From Myxococcota bacterium (lineage in GTDB: Bacteria > Myxococcota_A > Polyangia > HGW-17), in contig JAHJLU010000603.1 of NCBI GenBank assembly GCA_018821745.1, positions 1 through 15,793 on the forward strand: 15,793 nt of DNA, written 5' to 3'. A program made the translations under genes and the position numbers. Positions 1-6,972 of this stretch are shown here, one piece after another (position 1 is the first letter of the stretch; each line of letters begins with the position of its first letter). Under the pieces are notes generated by a model. It was not told the DNA's origin and ran no database searches. It saw nothing but the letters and a program-made list of their open reading frames with translations.

Positions 1-1
1 C

Positions 2-2479
2 ATCCCTATATTTCAAAAGGCATGGAAGACGGGGGAACCGCAATTTTTTCCGGCAAAAATCTACCACGACGAGAGCTACGCCAACTGGTATGAGAACCGG
101 GTCTTCAGGCTCTCCCAAAACCGGATCGTGGCGGTCTATGACGACGTGACCGAGGCCAAGGCCGCCCAATATGCCCTTGCGGAGAGTGAAGCACTCCTCC
201 GGGAGCTCATGAACTCCTTTGAAAAAGCCATCGCCATTTACCGCCCCGTTGATGAGGGGGCCGATTTTATTTTTGTGGAGATGAACACCTTCGCCGAGGC
301 CGTTACCCACTATAAAATCCATGAGGTTATTGGCAAGCGCATCAGCGAGCTCTTTCCCACGGAGGCCTCGGTGGGGCTCATCGCAAATCTTCGCCACGCG
401 CTTGAGTCAGGGGAGACGGTCACCATCCCCCTCAAGCAGTATCAGGACAACCGCATCACCCAGTGGGTCGAGAACACCATATTCCGCATCCCCTCGGGGC
501 TGGTGGTGGCAGTTTTTGAGGACACCTACGAGAAACGCATGGCGGAGCAGGCGCTCATGGAGAACAAAGAGAACCTGCTCAAGAACCAGGCGCGTTTTGA
601 GCTGGCCGAACACATTGGAAGAGTGGGCAACTGGGAGTACAATGTTCAGTCCGAGGTGTTCTGGGGCTCCAAAGAGGCGCGGCGAATATTCGGATTAGAC
701 CCCAATGGGGACACCCTGACCGCCGAAGAGGTGGAGAGTCGCATTATCGAGCGGGAGCGCGTCCATCAGGCGCTGGTGAACCTGATCCAGCACAATGTCC
801 CCTATAACCTGGAGTATGATATTCTCCCCGTGGGCTCCGACACGCCAACCACTATCACCTCAATCGCCCAGCTGCAGCGTGACGCTGATGGAAACCCGCT
901 GAAGATCAGTGGCATCATCCAGGACGTCACCCAGCGGCGCAATGATCAACGGGCCCTGGTTACCAGTGAGCTCCAGTACCGTTCCCTCTTTAACACCATG
1001 ATGGACGCCATTCTGGTCATCGATACGGATCGCATCATCCGCGACTGCAATGACACCATGTGCGAGATGTTCGGGTATACACGGGATGATCTCATTGGCA
1101 CAACCACTACCAGGCTTTACAATGATCCCCTGGAATCCAGGCGCATGGGGTTGGCCATCTCGGAGCACATGGAGTCGAAGGAGACCTTCTTCATCACCAT
1201 GGAGTTCAAACGAAGCACGGGGGAATTGTTCCCCGGGGAGGTGCACGTTGGCTATTTCACCGATTCCATCGGCAAGGTCATGGGCGCCATAGGAATCATC
1301 CGGGACGTCTCGGAGCGAATACTGCTCGAGGAGCAGGTGAGACAATCCCACAAAATGGAGGCGGTTGGGAAGCTGGCGGGGGGTATTGCCCACGACTTCA
1401 ACAACCTGGTCACTATCATCAACGGGTACTGCGACATCCTCATGGAGGAGAAAAAGCCCGAGGATCCCGACTATGCAGATCTGGAACAGATCCTCTCGGC
1501 GGGACATCGTGCCAGTGAGCTCACCAGACAGCTTCTGGCCTTCAGCCGCAAGCAGGTCCTGAAACCCATCTCCCTGGATGTTAACTGTCTCATTCTGGAG
1601 ACCCAGAAGCTGCTCGAGAGGACCATCGGTGAGCACTTCCAGCTCAGTAACAATCTGGCCCCTGACCTGAAGGCCGTTCTGGCTGATCAGGGCCAGATCT
1701 CCCAGATCATCATCAATCTTGCGGTGAACGCGAGAGACGCCATGCCCCGTGGAGGAACCCTCTCCATCACAACGGCCAATGATTTCATTCCAGAACCCGA
1801 GGCGCTCAAAACAGGCCTGAGCATCCACGGTGAGGTGGTTAAACTGACCGTGGCAGACACCGGGAGCGGCATGACGGAAGCGGTGAGAGCGCGAATTTTC
1901 GAGCCCTTCTTTACCACAAAAGACACCGGGAGCGGCACGGGGATGGGGCTCGCCATGGTCTACGGGATCGTGAAACAGACAGGTGGTGATATTACAGTGT
2001 GGAGCGCACCGGGCCAGGGCACACGGGTGACCATCTTTTTCCCCGCCAGCAGTGCCACCCGGCTGACACCAGCTGAGAGCCCGGAGGTTTTCACCGGGAG
2101 TCTGGCCAAAAATGAGACGATCCTCATCGTCGAAGACGAAGCGCCCCTGCGATCCCTGCTCAGGGCAGCCCTGGAGAAGCAGGGATACAATATCCTCACC
2201 GCCCCCGACGGTTCCACCGCGCTCTCCATTGCGCATGAATTCCCCGGCACCATCAACCTGATCCTGAGTGACATGGTCATGCCGGGGCTCAGCGGAGTCG
2301 AGACAGCGATCGCCCTCCTTGAGACCCGTCCCCATATTCACATATGCTTCATGTCGGGCTATGTCCAGGAATCCCTCCACCACCCGGCCCTGGATCTTCG
2401 TCCCACCCACTTCATCCAGAAGCCCTTCCACGCCCGGGAGATCATCGCAAAAATACAGGGCATTCTCAACCAAAGTTGA
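2..2479 (+). CDS. Multi-PAS hybrid sensor histidine kinase with C-terminal receiver domain (5' end outside window)
   Basis: The frame is open to the left edge, so the gene starts upstream; the GTG at 128 is only an internal Val codon. It encodes a signalling kinase expected to autophosphorylate on His and pass phosphate to its own receiver domain. Order: the end of one PAS domain (WYENRVFRL...VAVYDDVTE), a second very similar PAS (WVENTIFRI...VAVFEDTYE), then two further PAS domains (about nt 600-950 and 965-1320). The HisKA H-box GGIAHDFNN has its His codon at 1391-1393. The ATPase domain shows the N-box NLAVNARDAMP, the G1 box ADTGSGM, FEPFFTT and GTGMGLAM. The receiver domain (about 2112-2479) starts ILIVEDE, has the phospho-acceptor Asp at 2270-2272 in LSDMVMPG, and the conserved Lys at 2420-2422 in FIQKPF. 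No membrane segment or DNA-binding domain is visible in this part, and no separate response regulator lies next to it. The class is certain; the ligand and partner are unknown. Confidence 0.94.
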   Translation: MPIFQKAWKTGEPQFFPAKIYHDESYANWYENRVFRLSQNRIVAVYDDVTEAKAAQYALAESEALLRELMNSFEKAIAIYRPVDEGADFIFVEMNTFAEAVTHYKIHEVIGKRISELFPTEASVGLIANLRHALESGETVTIPLKQYQDNRITQWVENTIFRIPSGLVVAVFEDTYEKRMAEQALMENKENLLKNQARFELAEHIGRVGNWEYNVQSEVFWGSKEARRIFGLDPNGDTLTAEEVESRIIERERVHQALVNLIQHNVPYNLEYDILPVGSDTPTTITSIAQLQRDADGNPLKISGIIQDVTQRRNDQRALVTSELQYRSLFNTMMDAILVIDTDRIIRDCNDTMCEMFGYTRDDLIGTTTTRLYNDPLESRRMGLAISEHMESKETFFITMEFKRSTGELFPGEVHVGYFTDSIGKVMGAIGIIRDVSERILLEEQVRQSHKMEAVGKLAGGIAHDFNNLVTIINGYCDILMEEKKPEDPDYADLEQILSAGHRASELTRQLLAFSRKQVLKPISLDVNCLILETQKLLERTIGEHFQLSNNLAPDLKAVLADQGQISQIIINLAVNARDAMPRGGTLSITTANDFIPEPEALKTGLSIHGEVVKLTVADTGSGMTEAVRARIFEPFFTTKDTGSGTGMGLAMVYGIVKQTGGDITVWSAPGQGTRVTIFFPASSATRLTPAESPEVFTGSLAKNETILIVEDEAPLRSLLRAALEKQGYNILTAPDGSTALSIAHEFPGTINLILSDMVMPGLSGVETAIALLETRPHIHICFMSGYVQESLHHPALDLRPTHFIQKPFHAREIIAKIQGILNQS

Positions 2480-2572
2480 TGAGAACTGAAGGTTCGAATG
2501 ACTGTCACTGCAAACCTTACGGAAAAGCCAACAGCCTTGCGGAAAAAGAATCCCTCTTTTAGCTCTACCCAC

Positions 2573-2601
2573 TTGACAGCATGGCCTGATTAGGGCATTT
2601 C
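2573..2601 (+). promoter_or_regulatory. Possible promoter of the NNx lipoprotein gene
   Basis: A perfect -35 box TTGACA lies at 2573-2578, but the -10 region 16-18 bases downstream (around 2595-2601, GCATTTC) is poor. It sits in the 161-base gap after the kinase gene and 40-68 bases before the lipoprotein start. Just upstream, AAAAGA-ATCCC-TCTTTT (2544-2560) can form a weak AT-only hairpin, too weak to call a terminator. Confidence 0.28.
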
Positions 2602-2640
2602 AACACCTTACTGATCAACTTTTCGCAATGGAGGTTTCTT

Positions 2641-3336
2641 ATGCTCTCAAGGTTCTTTGCCATCGGGTTTATTCTCTCTCTCTCCCTGTTTGTGGTCGCC
2701 TGCGACGATGACTCGTCGAGCAACAACACGAACAACGTCAACAACGTGAATAACGTCAACAACACGAACAATCTCAACAACACCACCGCCGAGGTCTGCG
2801 ACGACGACATCGACAATGACAACGACGGTGACGTGGACTGTGATGACCTGGACTGCGCCGACGACCCGGCCTGTGTCGTTGAAACCCGTGAGGCCTTCGA
2901 GTTGACCATCAGCCTCCATGACGCCGGGACGCAGATGATGAACCTGCGCACCAAAGAAGCCGGCGGGGACCTCCCCTCCTGCGACTTCGGCTTCCTCGAC
3001 GACGAGGCCGCCGGACCGCGCATCCTGCTCTGCCCCAACACCGTCGCCTATAACGCCGGAAACGCCGAAGATTTCCTCGACGTGACCGTAGCCCCCGATG
3101 ACGTAACCTATGAGAGCGATGCGGGAACCGACTACGTGATCGACAACACGTGGCTGGACGGCGGCAGCTGCGCGACGGGCTGGACCTGCAACGGCAACAT
3201 CTATATCCTCCTGCTCCAGGATGGTTCCTATGCCAAAATCGAGGTCACCTACGGAATGGGCGGCACCGTGACAGTTATGGCCTTCCGCGACATCGACGGC
3301 GCTGACGACCTCACCTGCGAGCCCATCCCCGAGTAG
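2641..3336 (+). CDS. Secreted lipoprotein with Asn-rich NNx linker and acidic Cys motif
   Basis: The 231-residue product is a predicted lipoprotein. A short N-terminus (MLSR), a hydrophobic core and the lipobox FVVAC place the lipidated Cys at residue 21. Seven NNx tripeptides (about residues 28-48) follow, then an acidic Cys motif from C53 to C78 (CDDDIDNDNDGDVDCDD then DCADDPAC) of the type common in Myxococcota surface proteins, which may bind calcium (inference). Residues about 80-231 form a mostly beta-looking domain with Cys pairs (CDFGF...LLCP; CATGWTC) that I do not recognise. GGAGG at 2630-2634 lies six bases before the ATG and fixes the start. It is flanked by the kinase upstream and a convergent gene downstream, so it is probably monocistronic. 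The 185 bases after it hold no confident terminator: GGCT/AGCC (3347-3361) and a T6 run (3373-3378) are too far apart. Confidence 0.9.
   Translation: MLSRFFAIGFILSLSLFVVACDDDSSSNNTNNVNNVNNVNNTNNLNNTTAEVCDDDIDNDNDGDVDCDDLDCADDPACVVETREAFELTISLHDAGTQMMNLRTKEAGGDLPSCDFGFLDDEAAGPRILLCPNTVAYNAGNAEDFLDVTVAPDDVTYESDAGTDYVIDNTWLDGGSCATGWTCNGNIYILLLQDGSYAKIEVTYGMGGTVTVMAFRDIDGADDLTCEPIPE
2722..2784 (+). repeat. 9-bp tandem repeat encoding NNx tripeptides
   Basis: Seven consecutive 9-base units of the form AAC-AAC-N encode NNT, NNV, NNV, NNV, NNT, NNL, NNT directly after the lipobox and a short DDDSSS stretch. Occasional AAT codons show that the copies are not recent identical duplications. It probably forms a flexible spacer holding the domain away from the membrane. 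Confidence 0.85.
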
Positions 3337-3521
3337 CATCCCCCCCGGCTCTACCGCAGCCTCCCCACCACGTTTTTTCGTTACAGTTCCCCGTGCAACC
3401 ATTCAATCTCGGTAACTCTTATGCCACTATCTGTTTAAAGGGAAGGCCGGGACTCTCTCAACAGGATGCCCTAATGGAATCCGTTTGATTTCCCGGGAGG
3501 GGAGAGCAATCGGGGATGGTG

Positions 3522-3803
3522 CTATTTCTGGGTCTCTTCAAGCTCACGCTTGAGCAGCTCCTTTTTCAACTGGAGCAGCTCCTGGTTCATGCGACTCTCC
3601 TCAAGCTGGGACTCCACAAGCTCCATGGAACGATCCATGAGGTGGGACATCTTATCGAGAAGATAGAGGGTCCCCAGGGCCATGGTACCCTGGAGCTTTG
3701 TGAGCGTTGAGTCGCTCTCCAGGATGGTGACCTGGCATTTTTGCTCCATGGACTTCACCATCTGCCGGGAGCTGTTGCTGAGGCTTTTAATTATGGGGTT
3801 CAT
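3522..3803 (-). CDS. Small coiled-coil protein, function unknown
   Basis: This encodes a predicted 93-residue soluble protein. I do not recognise a family. The C-terminal half is rich in Leu, Glu, Lys, Met and Gln with heptad-like spacing (for example LLQLKKELLKRELEETQK), which suggests a coiled coil; the N-terminal part is polar. I chose ATG at 3803-3801 because AAAAGGA (complement of 3811-3817) lies about seven bases upstream; a TTG two codons earlier would be too close to it. An extended -10 promoter on the same strand lies about 40 bases upstream. It follows the tRNA nucleotidyltransferase gene after 115 bases and ends in TAG, convergent with the lipoprotein gene. The overlapping plus-strand frame has no ribosome site and is judged a shadow. 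Reality of the gene is likely but not certain. Confidence 0.62.
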   Translation of the reverse strand: MNPIIKSLSNSSRQMVKSMEQKCQVTILESDSTLTKLQGTMALGTLYLLDKMSHLMDRSMELVESQLEESRMNQELLQLKKELLKRELEETQK

Positions 3804-3841
3804 GCACAAATCCTTTTCGCCACAAGCGGCGTATGGCTTTT

Positions 3842-3869
3842 ATCATAGCAGGTTCTCCCCGCCAGGGAA
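3842..3869 (-). promoter_or_regulatory. Extended -10 promoter of the small coiled-coil gene
   Basis: On the minus strand TGC-TATGAT (3850-3842) is an extended -10 element with five of six bases matching TATAAT. TTCCCT (3869-3864) at a 16-base spacing could be a weak -35. The predicted start of transcription is near 3835, giving a leader of about 30 bases before the ATG at 3803. This suggests the gene can be expressed apart from the upstream nucleotidyltransferase gene. Confidence 0.5.
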
Positions 3870-3918
3870 CGCAATAAATCGGCGGCCTGTGGAGGGGCAG
3901 CAGCGGCGGCATCTCCTG

Positions 3919-5289
3919 TTATTGCGGGGAGTCGGCCAGCAGGGAGTCCAGGTGAGCCAGCGCGGCCTCCCTGTCTGCGACAAGACCCTCGAGCTGGGCG
4001 TCGAGGCAGGTGTCGAGGAGGGGCTTGAACCGCGGTCCGGGCTTGAGATTGCGGGCGATAAGATCCCGCCCCGTGATGAAGGGTTTAGGCTTCGCCTCTT
4101 CTTTGGGAATTTTTTCCGAGCGGGTCCGGGCCGTAAGGTAGTCGGAGCAGTCCCAGTTGGAGGCCATGGAGTCCATGCGATTTAATTCCAGCAGCATGGA
4201 GAAAAAGGTCACCGCTTCACCGTAATCGCCGGCACACTCAAGAGCCATCAGGCGCTTGAGGGTTGAGACCCGGATCTGCTCCGCACGGGCCAGCTTCATG
4301 TGGTTTAGCACCAGGCCTGCGACATCTTTCACCAGGGCCCCGGAACACTTCAACCCGCGCATAATGCTCTCGGCAAGCTCAGCGCCAATTTTCTCATGGT
4401 AATAAAAGGTGAGCCTTCCGTTTCTCACCTGGCAGGCCTCTTTTTTTCCCACATCGTGCAGGAGCGCGGCGAAGGCCAGAGCAGCATTCATGGGCTTTCG
4501 GGCCACCTCGAAGAGCTTGATGGTGTGGGTCAGGACGTCGCCCTCGGGATGGAAATCCGGGGGCTGCTCCACCTCTCTGAGGGCTGCCACAGGGGGCAAT
4601 ATCACCGCCAACAGACCCGTCTCCTCCAGCAGGGAGATGGCGCGAGCGGGGTTTGGGCCCGTGAGCATCTTCTCCAGCTCATCGCGGACCCGCTCCTTTG
4701 AGACACTCTGAACCATGGGGGCCATGGCGTGGATCGCCTCTCGTGTCTTCTCATCCATGGAGAAACCAAACCGTGCGCAGAAGCGCACCGCCCGGAGCAT
4801 GCGCAGGTGATCCTCGGTAAAGCGGGCCACGGGCTCACCAATGGCGCGGACGACACCGTCGGTGATGTCCTGAACTCCGCCGACAAAATCAATGATTTCA
4901 CCCGTGTGCGGCTCCATGAGCAGCCCGTTGATGGTGAAATCCCGGCGAAAAACATCCTCTCTGGGAGTGGTGTAGGTGATGGTCCGGGGTCTCCTCCCGT
5001 CGATGTACTGACCATCGGAGCGGAACGCGGCCACCTCGAAGGGAAAGCCATGGGAGAGCACAATCACCACTCCAAACTCTTTCCCCACGGGGATGGTATG
5101 GGAAAACAGCGCCTCCATCTGCTCAGGAGTGGCGCTGGTGGCGATATCCCAGTCGCTGGCCCCATTGCCCATGATGGCATCGCGGACGGCGCCTCCCGCA
5201 AAATAGGTCTCGAATCCCGCCTCCATGAGGCGTCTGGTGACCGCACAGGCGGCCTGGTAGTGTGGGGTGCTGGGAACAATGATGTTCAT
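3919..5289 (-). CDS. cca: tRNA nucleotidyltransferase / poly(A) polymerase family protein (CCA-adding type) with HD domain
   Basis: This 456-residue enzyme is expected to add or repair the 3' CCA end of tRNAs using CTP and ATP. The class II nucleotidyltransferase head shows GGAVRD (32-37), the metal-binding DWD (D46, D48), a further acidic residue at E85 in FEVAAFR, DGRRP (97-101) and RRDFTING (115-122). The neck follows with FTEDHLRMLRAVRF, then an HD domain with H278-D279 in LLHDVGKK. The HD domain favours a CCA-adding enzyme over PcnB-type poly(A) polymerase, though CC- or A-only addition cannot be excluded. The last base of the usual RRDFTINA motif residue is Gly here, a mild variant. The start lies 30 bases after the upstream gene's stop and has no clear Shine-Dalgarno, so translation may be coupled. 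It belongs to the minus-strand block led by rpsT, consistent with a translation role. Confidence 0.88.
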   Translation of the reverse strand: MNIIVPSTPHYQAACAVTRRLMEAGFETYFAGGAVRDAIMGNGASDWDIATSATPEQMEALFSHTIPVGKEFGVVIVLSHGFPFEVAAFRSDGQYIDGRRPRTITYTTPREDVFRRDFTINGLLMEPHTGEIIDFVGGVQDITDGVVRAIGEPVARFTEDHLRMLRAVRFCARFGFSMDEKTREAIHAMAPMVQSVSKERVRDELEKMLTGPNPARAISLLEETGLLAVILPPVAALREVEQPPDFHPEGDVLTHTIKLFEVARKPMNAALAFAALLHDVGKKEACQVRNGRLTFYYHEKIGAELAESIMRGLKCSGALVKDVAGLVLNHMKLARAEQIRVSTLKRLMALECAGDYGEAVTFFSMLLELNRMDSMASNWDCSDYLTARTRSEKIPKEEAKPKPFITGRDLIARNLKPGPRFKPLLDTCLDAQLEGLVADREAALAHLDSLLADSPQ

Positions 5290-5319
5290 GGGTAGCCGTT
5301 ATCGGTTGCGGGTGGAGGG

Positions 5320-6354
5320 CTACTCCACCACGAGAAATGATCGTTTCTTCAAAATCTGTCCGCCCCCGGTGCGGAGATCCACCTCCCAATCGCCGCGGAG
5401 GCTGAGGCAGCCGCTCTCGGTGTGCTCTATGGAGGACCAGATGAGGTATTTGTCTCCCTTGAGCTTGAGCTTGCGAAGGGCCTTCCTCTTGATAACCTTG
5501 TCGTTCATGAGCCACACGTGCTCAAAGCGATCCCGGGGATTAACCGGGCTCTCCAGCACATGGACACAGTAAATCCTTTTGTCTTCCATATCCTTGCGGT
5601 GGATCCGATATACTCCATCACCCCGGGGGGGGTGCTCCCGGCTGGGCGCTCTTGCGGTAATGGTGGTCTGTGAGACTTTGAGCGGTGTTGGGGGGATAAA
5701 CGCACGGACCAGATAAAAACCCCCGGCGATGAAGGCACTCCCCAACAGAACCCAGCGAAGGTGTCCCTTCTTCAGGAGCCAACGGGGATAATGGAGGACA
5801 ACAAAGCCCAGCACCGCGAGAAAGGCGGCCATGGGCAGCGTGAACTGCCCCGGCAAGGGAACAAACAGGGGCAGCAGCAGGTTGAAACTTGCGAAAAGAC
5901 ACAGGGAGTAGTACCCGGCCCTAAGGAGCTTCTTCTCCATGAGCCAGTTGTCAAAGATGAGATCCTGGGTGGAGAGGATGGCCATGAGCCCCACCACGGC
6001 AGTGAAGATAATAGAGGGCGAGGAGAGCACCGAGGCTTCCCAGTAGAACGGGATCATGAAGAAATAGAGCCCCTGGTACATGTTCTTCATGAAGTAGTTG
6101 AGGATGAGCTTCACCCCCCGCTTTTTTTTTCCGCTGCGCACCTCATAGGCACCGATACGGTCAAAAACAATCAGCAGAAGCAACAGCGCCATGAGGTACA
6201 TGGTGAGCTTCTTGACCTGCCCGAAATCCCCGTGAAAAAAAATGATGACCAGAATGCCGAAGGTGAAGGCCCAGGTGCTGTGAATCCACCAGAGCACCTT
6301 CTCATGGGCGTGGAGCAGCTCCTTGAATTTTTGCCACCAGGAAAAAAGAACCAT
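5320..6354 (-). CDS. Polytopic inner-membrane protein with DUF2914-like C-terminal domain
   Basis: This 344-residue protein has six to seven hydrophobic segments in its first 225 residues (for example around 23-40, 49-66, 95-125, 145-170, 172-190, 200-220), then a soluble C-terminal domain of about 95 residues. That domain carries the pattern CVHVL...P...FEHVWLMNDKVI, then IWSSI, then GDWEVDLRT and FLVVE, which I recognise as DUF2914-like; the membrane part resembles proteins named DUF5924. The biochemical function is unknown. The last segment ends just before the C-terminal domain, so that domain probably faces the periplasm or cytoplasm as a single unit; the side cannot be read here. GAGG (complement of 6360-6363) lies five bases before the ATG. 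The gene sits between rpsT (99-base gap) and the nucleotidyltransferase gene (30-base gap) on one strand, so cotranscription is likely. Confidence 0.82.
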   Translation of the reverse strand: MVLFSWWQKFKELLHAHEKVLWWIHSTWAFTFGILVIIFFHGDFGQVKKLTMYLMALLLLLIVFDRIGAYEVRSGKKKRGVKLILNYFMKNMYQGLYFFMIPFYWEASVLSSPSIIFTAVVGLMAILSTQDLIFDNWLMEKKLLRAGYYSLCLFASFNLLLPLFVPLPGQFTLPMAAFLAVLGFVVLHYPRWLLKKGHLRWVLLGSAFIAGGFYLVRAFIPPTPLKVSQTTITARAPSREHPPRGDGVYRIHRKDMEDKRIYCVHVLESPVNPRDRFEHVWLMNDKVIKRKALRKLKLKGDKYLIWSSIEHTESGCLSLRGDWEVDLRTGGGQILKKRSFLVVE

Positions 6355-6453
6355 AGATACCTCGGGAGGAGAATATCAGAATACCCCCATGGGTACAACT
6401 CCCCTACCGCTGCTCAGCTGCGCTGAAGAAAACCGGGATCTGAGAGAGAGAGA

Positions 6454-6723
6454 CTATTTCTCGAAGGTGACGTTGAAGCGCTTGGACATGCGGGAGACGA
6501 GGCGGGAAGCCTTGTTCCGGTGAATAATCCCTTTGCTGGCCACTTTATTGATGTAGGCTGCGGCGTTCTTCACCAGATCATTGGCGAGGTCTTTATCTTC
6601 ACCAGTGAGGGCGTGACGGGCACGCTTGAGGTGGGTGCGCATGGTGGACATGAAGAAACGGTTGGTAGAGCGACGTTTGACGCTCTGCTTGTGACGTTTG
6701 ATTGCTTGCTTGTGATTGGCCAT
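6454..6723 (-). CDS. rpsT: 30S ribosomal protein S20
   Basis: The 89-residue product has the family length (87 in E. coli) and the typical start MANHKQAIKRHKQ, followed by a basic helical protein including KRRSTNRFFMSTMRTHLKRA and a C-terminal NKASRLVSRMSKRF. It binds 16S rRNA in the body of the small subunit. The frame stays open further upstream, but the start is fixed at ATG 6723-6721 by the family N-terminus and by AAGGA seven bases before it. It is first in the minus-strand block and divergent from the barrel-protein gene. Its leader is about 80 bases if the promoter at 6811-6840 is used, long enough for translational feedback as known for S20 in E. coli (inference). It ends in TAG. Confidence 0.98.
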   Translation of the reverse strand: MANHKQAIKRHKQSVKRRSTNRFFMSTMRTHLKRARHALTGEDKDLANDLVKNAAAYINKVASKGIIHRNKASRLVSRMSKRFNVTFEK

Positions 6724-6810
6724 CTTCTCATCCTTAAGATACATGTCCGGATCAATCCAGACTATCGGTAACCTGCCGCGCGGAGAAACTCCCCGACGAC
6801 TGAGAGGGGA

Positions 6811-6840
6811 ATAATTAGCAATGACACCCTCTGATGTCAA
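6811..6840 (-). promoter_or_regulatory. Sigma70-type promoter of rpsT
   Basis: On the minus strand a perfect -35 TTGACA (6840-6835) lies 17-18 bases from an AT-rich -10, read TGC-TAATTAT (6820-6811). The -10 fits either as TAATTA preceded by TGC at a 17-base spacing, or as AATTAT (four of six) at 18. The transcript would start near 6804, about 80 bases before the rpsT start codon. The leader contains a small GGAG-TTT-CTCC hairpin near 6780-6795. Confidence 0.6.
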
Positions 6841-6895
6841 GGATCAATTGAAAAAACCGACCGACCGGCAAATACCCCCTTGTTTTCCACCGATT

Positions 6896-6908
6896 CCTAT
6901 GACATAGG
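6896..6908. promoter_or_regulatory. 13-bp perfect dyad in the rpsT / barrel-protein intergenic region
   Basis: CCTATG-A-CATAGG is a perfect inverted repeat with six-base arms and a one-base centre. It lies 65 bases upstream of the barrel-protein start and 55 bases outside the rpsT -35 box. It could be an operator for a dimeric regulator of the plus-strand gene, whose own promoter boxes I could not place confidently. Confidence 0.35.
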
Positions 6909-6932
6909 GTTGATTCTGCACTTTAGGACACA

Positions 6933-6949
6933 ACTGAGATTTCCTCAGT
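6933..6949. promoter_or_regulatory. Second dyad just upstream of the barrel-protein ribosome site
   Basis: ACTGAG-ATTTC-CTCAGT is a perfect six-base inverted repeat with a five-base loop, ending 12 bases before the GGAGG ribosome site (6962-6966). It may form a short hairpin in the mRNA leader or serve as a second operator half. It is short enough to arise by chance. Confidence 0.3.
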
Positions 6950-6972
6950 AATAGCGACCACGGAGGCACCCA

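Noticed and set aside
860..2572. 570-codon open frame on the minus strand across the kinase gene
   Set aside because: It is antisense to a kinase with every expected motif. Its product has no recognisable domain, and long antisense frames are common in GC-rich genes.
3347..3378. GGCT-N7-AGCC followed by T6 as terminator of the 2641 lipoprotein gene
   Set aside because: The four-base stem is too weak and the T-run begins 11 bases after it.
6382..6395. TACCC-CCAT-GGGTA hairpin between rpsT and the next gene as a terminator
   Set aside because: The stem is only five bases and no T-run follows on the minus strand.
6370..6400. Promoter for the DUF2914 gene (TTGTAC - 17 - TATTCT on the minus strand)
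   Set aside because: The -35 matches only three of six bases, and the predicted transcript start would fall on the ribosome site.
6454..6840. N-terminally extended version of ribosomal protein S20
   Set aside because: The extra 39 residues have no S20 similarity, would overlap the promoter, and the family start MANHKQ has a proper ribosome site.
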